This document shows, piece after piece, positions 56,889-64,000 of a stretch of 64,000 nucleotides of DNA (positions are counted from its first letter, which is position 1; each line of letters starts with the position of its first letter). The stretch covers positions 1-64,000 of the forward strand of contig JANSXE010000008.1 of the NCBI GenBank assembly GCA_024743195.1, given 5' to 3'. A model generated the notes under the pieces. That model was not told where the DNA came from. It ran no database searches and saw nothing but the letters and a program-made list of their open reading frames with translations. The position numbers were made by a program, and so were the translations under genes. This DNA comes from Alphaproteobacteria bacterium. Lineage in GTDB: Bacteria; Pseudomonadota; Alphaproteobacteria; UBA8366; Aestuariispiraceae.

Positions 56889-58441
56889 CCGACCGGCTCC
56901 GTCTGCGGATCGAGCGGCCACGGGTTGTCGGGCTGCGCGCCGATCAGGCGGCGGCCGTCCTCCGTTCGGATGTCGGAAATGGGCGTGATCGACCCCGCAT
57001 GACCGCCGAGCGCGAGATAGACCGCCTGCGGCATGGTGAACTCGATCGGCGCGACCAGCGCCGGCGTCGGAACCGAGCCGAAGCTGTTCTCCGGCGTGCG
57101 GGTCACGTCGGCCATGATCGTGATGCCGCCGCCGGGCCAGACATAGGCCGGCGCGCCGCCGACGGTCACCCGGGTCAGCAGTTGCTGCACCGAGCGGGTG
57201 AGCAGCACCGGGTTCTCCGTCACGCCGGCGCGCAGGCTGCCGCCCGCGCCGCCCAGGAACAGGACGGAGCAGAGCGCCGGCTCGCAATTCTCCGCGATCC
57301 GGTCGACGACCTTGACGAGCGCGGGCGGCATGTCCGTCGGGATCGGCTTCAGATCCCCGTCCAACACGCAGTAGAGCGAATCCTCCCCGGTCGTGGAGAC
57401 CATGAAGAGCCGCAGGCCCGGCCACGCCTTCTTGGGATCGATCTTCTCGATGATGGAGAGCGGGTCGGTCACGTCGGTGCCGCCCCAGCCGCTGCCCGGC
57501 TGCGCCACCTGGAAATAGCGCCCGGGGGTGGAGCGGCGCCCGCGCACCCGGATCCCGGCCGGCGTCATGCCCAGATAGGCGCCGGCCTGATGCTCCGTCA
57601 GCACGCCGGTGATGTGATCGTCGACCACGATCACCTCGTCCGCATGACCATGCCATTGCTGGGCGAAGATGCCGATGGCGGCGGAGCCGCAGCCGACGCG
57701 CATGCGCGCCTCGCGCTCGCCGTCGATCACGGGGGCTGCGCCGGCCTGGACGGTCAGGCGCGCGCCGCCGTCGATCTGCATCTCCACGGGCTGCTTGTTG
57801 CAGAGGTCGAGCATCGCCCGGCAGGTGACGACGCCCTCCTTCTTGGAGCCGCCGGTCAGATGGCGCACCCCGCCGAGCGAGAGCATCTGCGAGCCGTATT
57901 CCGCCGTCGTCACATGGCCGATCGGCTCGCCCTCCACGGTGACGGTCGCCTGCTCGGGGCCGATGTGCCGGTCGGTGTCGATCTTCACCTTGAGCGAGCA
58001 ATAGCTGAAGATCCCCTCGGTCACGACGGTGACCGTGTCGACGCCCTTCCATGTGCTGGAGACGATGAAGGGGGCCGGCTTATAGTCGGGATAGGTGGTC
58101 GCGGCCCCGATTCCGGTGACGAAGACCGGATCCTCGGGCGCCAGCGCGCCGTCCCACGCCTCCCCCTGTTTCAGAAAGCGAACGACCTGGCCGTCCGCCC
58201 GAGCCTCCACCTTCTCCAGGAGGACGAGCGGGTCGGTGCGGGCGAGGCGGCCGTCGATATTGGCGTAGCGGTCGCAGGCGCCGGTGCGGCCCGTGCGGAT
58301 GCGGCACAGCACCGGGCAGGCGTCGCAGCGGACGATGTCGCCGTCGCCCGCCGCGTCTCCTCCGGCGTCGGCTCTCGCGTCAGACGCCGGCGCCGGCTGG
58401 GCGGCCGGCTGGGCGGCCGGGTCCTGGCGGGTTTCGGTCAT
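56885..58441 (-). CDS. 6-hydroxynicotinate reductase-like Fe-S flavoprotein
   Basis: CDACPVLCRIRTGRTGACDRYANIDGRLARTDPLVLLEK Fe-S motif; TGIGAATTYPDYKPAPFIVSS; resembles proteins annotated as 6-hydroxynicotinate reductase. Confidence 0.78.
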   Translation of the reverse strand: MTETRQDPAAQPAAQPAPASDARADAGGDAAGDGDIVRCDACPVLCRIRTGRTGACDRYANIDGRLARTDPLVLLEKVEARADGQVVRFLKQGEAWDGALAPEDPVFVTGIGAATTYPDYKPAPFIVSSTWKGVDTVTVVTEGIFSYCSLKVKIDTDRHIGPEQATVTVEGEPIGHVTTAEYGSQMLSLGGVRHLTGGSKKEGVVTCRAMLDLCNKQPVEMQIDGGARLTVQAGAAPVIDGEREARMRVGCGSAAIGIFAQQWHGHADEVIVVDDHITGVLTEHQAGAYLGMTPAGIRVRGRRSTPGRYFQVAQPGSGWGGTDVTDPLSIIEKIDPKKAWPGLRLFMVSTTGEDSLYCVLDGDLKPIPTDMPPALVKVVDRIAENCEPALCSVLFLGGAGGSLRAGVTENPVLLTRSVQQLLTRVTVGGAPAYVWPGGGITIMADVTRTPENSFGSVPTPALVAPIEFTMPQAVYLALGGHAGSITPISDIRTEDGRRLIGAQPDNPWPLDPQTEPVG

Positions 58442-61239
58442 CGCCCGCCCGCCCGCGCCGCCTCGATCGCCGCCAGCACCCGATGCGGCAGGGCCGGAAC
58501 CTCCCGGATCACCGCGCCGGTCGCATGCCGGATCGCGCCAAGGATGGCGGGGGCGGTCGGCACCAGCGCCGGCTCGCCGATCCCTTTCGCGCCGTAGGGG
58601 CCCTCAGGCTCCGGATCCTCGATCAGGATGCACTCGATCGTCGGCATGTCGCCGAAGGTGGGGATCAGATAGTCGTGCAGGTTCTCGGTCCGGCCGGGGA
58701 TGTACTCCTCCATCAGCGCGAGACCGAGGCCCTGCGCCACGCCGCCGTGGATCTGTCCCTCCACCAGGGTCGGGTTGACCGCCCGCCCGACATCGTGCGC
58801 CGCCAGCAGACGGATGGGCGTCACCGTCCCCAGCTCGACGTCCACCTCGACCTCCGCAATCTGTGCGGCGAAGCCGTAGGTGGCGTAGGGGACGCCTTGT
58901 CCGTCGGCGTCCAGGCCCGTGGTCGGCGGGTCGAACCGGCCGAACCCTTCCAGCACCGCGCCGTCCGCCCCCTCGGGCAGGTCGGCGAGCGCGATGCGCT
59001 TCTCCACACCGTCCTCGATCGCGAGGATCGCGCCGTCCTCGAAGCGGATCGCGGCGTCCGGCCCGGCGTTGGCGCGCCGGCGGATTTCGGCCAACAGCGC
59101 CTCGGCCGCTTCCTTGACCGCCCGGCCGGAGACGAAGGTCTGGCGCGAGGCGGAGGTCTTGCCCGCATCGGGAGTCGCGTCCGTGTCGCCGGTCACCTGC
59201 CGGATCTCGGAGACCGGGACGCCCAGCGTCTCGGCGCAGATCTGCGGCATGATGGTGTAGGTTCCCTGGCCGATGTCGACCGCGCCGTTATAGAGCGTGA
59301 TGCGCCCGCGCCGGTCGACCGCGACCCGCATGTGCGACGGGTTCGACATCGAGGTGTTGCCGCAGCCGTACCACATGCAGCCGACCCCGACGCCCCGGCG
59401 CGTCGGCGAGCCCTCGGCCTCGGCCGCCCGGTTCGCCGCCTCGGCCTCGGCGCGCCAGTCGGTCCAGGCGGGCCGCACCGCCTCCAGGCAGGCCGCCATG
59501 CCGACCGAATGCTCGATCACCTGACCGGTCGCCGTGCGATCGCCCGCGCGCAGCGCATTGCGAAGCCTCAGCTCCAGCGGGTCCGCCTCAAGCCGCTCCG
59601 CCAGATCGTCCATAAGGGATTCCACGGCGATCGCGCCCTGCGGCACGCCGAAGCCGCGGAAGGCCCCCGACGGCGGGGCGTTGGTGTGGATCGCAGCGCT
59701 GGTCGCCAGCACCTGCGGGACCCGATAGGGGCCGGTGGCGTGCACCGGCACGCGCCCGGCGACTGTCGGCCCCCAGGACGCGTAGGCCCCGGTGTCGAAG
59801 TCCGCATGCAGGCGCAACGCCGTCAGGCGGCCCGCCTCGTCCGCGCCCAGCGCCGCGTCGATCCGGGCGGGATGGCGCTTGGTGCTGCTGCGCATGCTGT
59901 CGGGCCGGTCATAGACGCAGCGTACGGGCCGATCGGTCAGCCAGGCCGCAACCGCGAGGATCGGCTGCAGCGAGACGTCCAGCTTGCCGCCGAAGCCGCC
60001 GCCGCAGGCGGTCGGCACGATGCGCACGCGCTCCTGCTCGAAGCCGAGCACGTTCGCCACCTCCTCCAAATCCATGTAGGGCGCTTGCGTACAGGCGTAC
60101 ACATGGACCCGATCGCCGACGCGTACGGCGTAGCCGGCCTCCGGTTCGATATAGGCGTGTTCGACGAAGGCGGTTTGGAAGCGCCCCTCCGCCCGATGCG
60201 CGCTGTCCGCCAGCGCTGTCTCCGCCTCGCCTGCGCGCACCCGACCGCGGATCAGCACGTTATGCTCCTCCAGCCGCGGATGAAGCGGCGGGGAGGCGGG
60301 GTCCAGCGCCGCGTGGACGTCCAGGACGGCCGGCTCCTCTGTCCATTCGATCGGCAGCTCCGCATCGGTCAGGGCGTCGATCGTCGCGGCGTCGCCGATC
60401 AAGGCGCAGACCGCATCGCCGCGATAGAGCGTCCGCCCGTCCGCCAGCACCGGCTGGTCCTTGATGGTCGGATAGATTCCGAAACCGTTCTGGCCGGGTA
60501 TGTCGGCCGCGGTCAGGATGCGGTGCAGGCCGGGCCAGCGCGCGTACACCTCGTCGAGCGCGCCGATCGTGAAGGTCGCGTGCGCGTACGGGCTGCGCAC
60601 GACGCGCAGATGCAGGCAGTCTGCCGGCCAAACGTCGGCGCCGTAGGGTTCGCTCCCGTCCAGCTTCGCCGCGCCGTCAAGCCGGGCGAGCCGCGCGCCC
60701 ACGGCCGCGGTCCCGTCGGCGTCGGCCGGCGGGGCCGGGCCGTTTCCGGCCGCGTCCAGCACCGCCTCGACGATCTTCTGATAGCCGGTGCAGCGGCACA
60801 GCACGCCGCCGAGGGCGTCCATCGCCTCGTCGGCCGTCGGCCGGTCGCAACGCGCCAGCAGGTCCGTCGCCGCCATCAGCATGCCGGGGGTGCAGATTCC
60901 GCACTGGGCGGCCCCATGCTTCAGGAACGCCTCCTGCAGGCGGTCGAGCGCGCCGTCCTGCGCCAGGCCTTCTACGGTGCGGATCTCGGCCCCGTCAGCC
61001 TGGGCGGCCGGCACGAGGCAGGCGCACGCCTGACGGCCGTCCAGCAAGATGGTGCAGGCGCCGCAATCGCCGGCGTCGCAGCCGACCTTGGTCCCGGGCA
61101 GGCCCAGATCCTCGCGCAGGACGCGGCTTAGCCGCTTGCCCGGCGGCACGGAGACGCGCCGCGCGGCGCCGTTGACGGTGAAGCGCAAGTCTTCGAGCCC
61201 GTTGGCGGTCTCGCGGTCGGCGTCGAGCGCATCGGTCAT
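58438..61239 (-). CDS. Xanthine dehydrogenase-family molybdenum hydroxylase: fused [2Fe-2S] subunit and molybdopterin subunit
   Basis: N-terminal GCDAGDCGACTILLDG...CGICTPGMLMAA...CRCTGYQKI; then GGGFGGKLDVSLQP and GAFRGFGVPQG Mo-binding motifs. Start MTDALDADRE at 61239. Confidence 0.92.
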   Translation of the reverse strand: MTDALDADRETANGLEDLRFTVNGAARRVSVPPGKRLSRVLREDLGLPGTKVGCDAGDCGACTILLDGRQACACLVPAAQADGAEIRTVEGLAQDGALDRLQEAFLKHGAAQCGICTPGMLMAATDLLARCDRPTADEAMDALGGVLCRCTGYQKIVEAVLDAAGNGPAPPADADGTAAVGARLARLDGAAKLDGSEPYGADVWPADCLHLRVVRSPYAHATFTIGALDEVYARWPGLHRILTAADIPGQNGFGIYPTIKDQPVLADGRTLYRGDAVCALIGDAATIDALTDAELPIEWTEEPAVLDVHAALDPASPPLHPRLEEHNVLIRGRVRAGEAETALADSAHRAEGRFQTAFVEHAYIEPEAGYAVRVGDRVHVYACTQAPYMDLEEVANVLGFEQERVRIVPTACGGGFGGKLDVSLQPILAVAAWLTDRPVRCVYDRPDSMRSSTKRHPARIDAALGADEAGRLTALRLHADFDTGAYASWGPTVAGRVPVHATGPYRVPQVLATSAAIHTNAPPSGAFRGFGVPQGAIAVESLMDDLAERLEADPLELRLRNALRAGDRTATGQVIEHSVGMAACLEAVRPAWTDWRAEAEAANRAAEAEGSPTRRGVGVGCMWYGCGNTSMSNPSHMRVAVDRRGRITLYNGAVDIGQGTYTIMPQICAETLGVPVSEIRQVTGDTDATPDAGKTSASRQTFVSGRAVKEAAEALLAEIRRRANAGPDAAIRFEDGAILAIEDGVEKRIALADLPEGADGAVLEGFGRFDPPTTGLDADGQGVPYATYGFAAQIAEVEVDVELGTVTPIRLLAAHDVGRAVNPTLVEGQIHGGVAQGLGLALMEEYIPGRTENLHDYLIPTFGDMPTIECILIEDPEPEGPYGAKGIGEPALVPTAPAILGAIRHATGAVIREVPALPHRVLAAIEAARAGGR

Positions 61240-61271
61240 GGCGGGCGGGCTCTCCCTTGAACGGCGGCCGA

Positions 61272-62177
61272 TCAGGCGGCGCGGCCGGATGCTGTAGGGC
61301 CGGATGCGGTGGGGCCGGATGCGGCGCGAGGGGCGCCGCCGGCCAGCGTCTCCAGGGCGCGGGCTGTCAGAACGCGCGCGGCGTGGACCCGGTAGGCCGC
61401 GCTGGCGCGCACATCGCCGATCGGGCTGAGCGCCGCGAGATGCGCCGGCTCGACCAGCGCGCCGAGGCCCGGCGCGCACGGGCGGCCTATCAGCGCCGCT
61501 TCCAACGCGGGCAGCCGCTGCGCCGTGGCGGAGCAGGCGCCGACCGCGATGCGCGCGGCGGCCACCGATCCGTCCGCAGCGCCCTCGAGCGTCGCCGCGA
61601 CCATCGCGATGGAGATGACGAGATAGCGCCGCGCGCCGAGTTTCACGAAGCGGCTGCGCGCCGGATTCGCCGGCTTGGGCAGGCGGATCGCCGTCAGCAA
61701 CTCGTCCGGGCGGCGCGCCGTGGCGCGATAGCCGGTCAGGAAGTCCGCCAGCGCCAAGCGGCGGGTTCCGGCCCGGCTCGCCAACTCGACCTCCGCATCC
61801 GCGGCCAGCAGGCAGGGCGTTCCGTCCGCCGCCGGCGAGGCGTTGCAAAGGTTCCCGGCAAGCGTCCCGCGGTTCTGGATCTGGACGCCTCCGACCTCCC
61901 GCGCCGCCTGTTTCAGCGCATCGAACCAGGGCGGCAGATCGGCCTCGATCACGTCGGTCCAGGTGGTCCGCGCGCCGAGGACATACGCCTCCGGCTCCTC
62001 ACGGACGCCCCGCAAGGCCGTCAGCGCGGAGATGTCGAGCACGCCCTCAGGCGGCCGCGGCCCGACCCGCGCCGGGAAATGATCCGTCCCGCCGGCCAGG
62101 ACGGTCAGCGGTCGTTCCGCCAACAGCGCCAACGCCTCGTCCAGCCTGTGCGGCCGGTGGTGAACCGTTTCGGTCAT
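61272..62177 (-). CDS. Xanthine dehydrogenase-family FAD-binding subunit
   Basis: LTVLAGGTDHFPARVG, GGVQIQNRGTLAGNLCNASPAADGTPCLLAADAEVEL. Start MTETVHHRPH at 62177. Confidence 0.92.
   Translation of the reverse strand: MTETVHHRPHRLDEALALLAERPLTVLAGGTDHFPARVGPRPPEGVLDISALTALRGVREEPEAYVLGARTTWTDVIEADLPPWFDALKQAAREVGGVQIQNRGTLAGNLCNASPAADGTPCLLAADAEVELASRAGTRRLALADFLTGYRATARRPDELLTAIRLPKPANPARSRFVKLGARRYLVISIAMVAATLEGAADGSVAAARIAVGACSATAQRLPALEAALIGRPCAPGLGALVEPAHLAALSPIGDVRASAAYRVHAARVLTARALETLAGGAPRAASGPTASGPTASGRAA
61283..61327. repeat. 15-bp tandem repeat, 3 imperfect copies at the 3' end of the FAD-subunit gene
   Basis: GGCCGGATGCTGTAG / GGCCGGATGCGGTGG / GGCCGGATGCGGCGC, encoding SGPTASGPTASG. 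Confidence 0.85.
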
Positions 62178-62225
62178 CGCGCCGCTTACATCCCTGCCAT
62201 ATCCGGCGCGGCTCGCGCCGAGAAT

Positions 62226-62246
62226 TTGTTTGTATACGAATGAGTT
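62226..62246. promoter_or_regulatory. Operator-like motif upstream of the molybdenum hydroxylase operon (copy 2 of 2)
   Basis: TTGTTTGTATACGAATGAGTT; core TTGTATACGAA near-palindrome; 48 bp upstream of the 62177 start. Confidence 0.62.
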
Positions 62247-62679
62247 TGCGGGAATTCCGATCCGTCGGCAAGAGGCGGCGGTGCCGCGCTTGTCGATCGA
62301 CGCGCCGCCCGCGCGGCGGCGGCGCCGCGCATAGGTCGTAACCATTCCTTCACTTTTTCGCGCCATGGTCGCTTGCAGGATGAAGGCGCCGCTCAGACGG
62401 GAATAGCGAGTCCTTCGCAATGCGCGGGTCGATTTGTGCGCTGCACTTTGGTAGACTTTGCCGCGCTACAGTAGTTTCGTCGAATAACGGGACGTTTCCT
62501 AGAGGAGCCGTATCGACGTCACTGCGAACTCTCGCGCGTCTCTGGCGATCGTCGATTGCGGGGGATTTTACGGAGCGTTTCGGGTAGCCGCGTCGGCGCG
62601 GCCTCGCATGGGGAATTGCTTCCCTGGCGCTTGACCACAGGGGACTGGGCGGTCGGAGTAACGGCCTGTGCGGAAGGCG

Positions 62680-64000
62680 ATGGACCGGAAGGGGGGCGCG
62701 GGGGCGCCGCTCCAGGACGACGGGGTGCTGGGCGCCGCGCTCGCGGCTGCGGGCGACCTCGCCTATGTCTGGGACCTGACCGACGACCGGATCGCCTGGG
62801 CCGGACAGGTTCACGAAATCTTCGGCCGCAACGCGGAACACGCCGTCGGCAACGGCGAGAGTTTCATCGAGCGCATCAACGCCGAAGATCTGGCGCGCCG
62901 TCTGAAAGTGCTGAACGAGCATCTTTCGACCGGCGCCGTCTATGACTGCGAGTACCGCATTCGTCGGGACGACGGCTCCTTCATCTGGGTGCACGACCGC
63001 GGCGGGGCGACGCTGCAGCGGGACGGGGACCCGCTGAGGCTTTCCGGGACGCTGCGCGTGATCACGCGGCGCAAGCAGGCGGAGAGCCTGTTGGAGCATC
63101 GCGCGAATTTCGACGAGCTGACCGGGCATCTGAACAAGGCCCGGCTGCGCGAGGCGCTGCAGAGCGCCCTCGCCTACAATCAGCGTTACAAGGTGTCCGG
63201 CGGCTATCTGGCGATCGGCCTCGACAAGCTGTCCATGATCAACGACGGCTACGGGCATGAGACGGCGGACGCGGTCATCATCGCGGCCGGCCAACGCGTT
63301 GAGCGCTGCCTGCGGGTCACCGATGTGATCGGACGTATCGGCGGCGACCGGTTCGGCGTCGTCCTGGCGCAATGCGACGAGGCCGGTCTGGCGCGCACCG
63401 CGGAGAAGATCCTGGAAGTCTTCCGCGCCGCGCCGCTGGAGACGGCGGCGGGACCGGTTCGCTTGACCGTCTCCGTCGGCGGGGTGGCGATCCCGGGCTT
63501 CATCCGCACCGCCCAGGACGCCATGACCGGCGCCGAGAGCGCGCTGCAGGACGCCAAGGCGGCCGGCCGGAACTGCTTCGTCCCGTACGAGATGTCGGCC
63601 GAACAGCGCGACCGTCAGCGCCGCAACATCGAGATCGGCGAAGGCGTTCTGCGCGCGCTCGAGGACGATCGGATCGTGCTGGCCTATCAGCCGGTGGTCT
63701 GCGCGCGCAGCCGGGAGACGCGCTACTACGAAACGCTTCTGCGGATGTATGACGAGAACGGCGGCCTGCGCTCCGCCGGGGAGTTCGTGCCGGTGCTGGA
63801 GAAGTTGGGCCTGATCCGGCTTCTCGACCTGCGGGCCCTGGAACTGGCGGCGCGCGACCTGCGCCGGCATCCCGACGTGTCGCTTGCGGTCAACGTCTCC
63901 AGCATGACGGTGATCGACCCGTCCTGGATGCGCACCCTGGTCAGCCTGGTGAAGGGCGGGCGCTCGCTGGCCGAGCGGCTGACGGTCGAGATCACGGAGA
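62680..64000 (+). CDS. PAS-GGDEF-EAL protein, truncated by the window edge, with degenerate motifs
   Basis: Frame from ATG 62680 (or GTG 62668): MDRKGGAGAPLQDDGVLG..., FDELTGHLNKARL, GRIGGDRFGVVLAQ, AYQPVVCARSRETRYYETLLRM, LAVNVSSMTV. Open at the edge so absent from the ORF track. Confidence 0.85.
   Translation, partial: MDRKGGAGAPLQDDGVLGAALAAAGDLAYVWDLTDDRIAWAGQVHEIFGRNAEHAVGNGESFIERINAEDLARRLKVLNEHLSTGAVYDCEYRIRRDDGSFIWVHDRGGATLQRDGDPLRLSGTLRVITRRKQAESLLEHRANFDELTGHLNKARLREALQSALAYNQRYKVSGGYLAIGLDKLSMINDGYGHETADAVIIAAGQRVERCLRVTDVIGRIGGDRFGVVLAQCDEAGLARTAEKILEVFRAAPLETAAGPVRLTVSVGGVAIPGFIRTAQDAMTGAESALQDAKAAGRNCFVPYEMSAEQRDRQRRNIEIGEGVLRALEDDRIVLAYQPVVCARSRETRYYETLLRMYDENGGLRSAGEFVPVLEKLGLIRLLDLRALELAARDLRRHPDVSLAVNVSSMTVIDPSWMRTLVSLVKGGRSLAERLTVEITE

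Noticed and set aside
58483-61131. 882-aa ORF on +
   Set aside because: Antisense to the molybdenum hydroxylase gene.
58438-61848. Full 1136-aa version of the Mo-hydroxylase ORF
   Set aside because: The first about 200 aa are an out-of-frame reading of the FAD subunit; ATG at 61239 starts the 2Fe-2S domain.

Overview
GC-rich chromosomal window with an alphaproteobacterial character, almost entirely protein-coding. No rRNA, tRNA or CRISPR was recognised. From left to right: (i) an IS3-family element with a programmed-frameshift orfA/orfB, plus the start of a second, divergent IS3 orfA cut by the window edge (1-1350); (ii) a quaternary-amine locus (1446-18296) with a ProXWV-type betaine ABC transporter, GMC dehydrogenase, two Rieske oxygenases, two GlxA/AraC regulators, three SDRs, a BKACE/DUF849 enzyme, a carnitine-dehydrogenase-like 3-hydroxyacyl-CoA dehydrogenase and a choline-sulfatase; (iii) a mixed block with an OmpV/MipA porin, hybrid histidine kinase, PAS_5 protein, photolyase/cryptochrome-like protein, UspA, PilZ and an unplaced 406-aa protein; (iv) a type III PKS with an ICMT-type methyltransferase; (v) an acyl-CoA dehydrogenase/TPP enzyme/CaiB operon; (vi) sarcosine oxidase soxBDAG; (vii) a ligase-associated exonuclease with an ATP-dependent DNA ligase, then ctaA, DoxX and a soluble MCP; (viii) a convergent hydantoinase (hyuAB) and molybdenum hydroxylase/6-hydroxynicotinate-reductase-like/UPF0280/AA_synth cluster (50296-62177); (ix) a partial PAS-GGDEF-EAL protein at the right edge. 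The best candidate for an undescribed system is (viii). It looks like an N-heterocycle hydroxylation-reduction-ring-opening pathway. A nearly identical 21-bp operator-like motif lies upstream of both outer promoters, and an ApbE-fold UPF0280 gene is translationally coupled to a reductase whose characterised homologue carries covalent flavin. All family calls were made by reading motifs in the translations; no database search was run.
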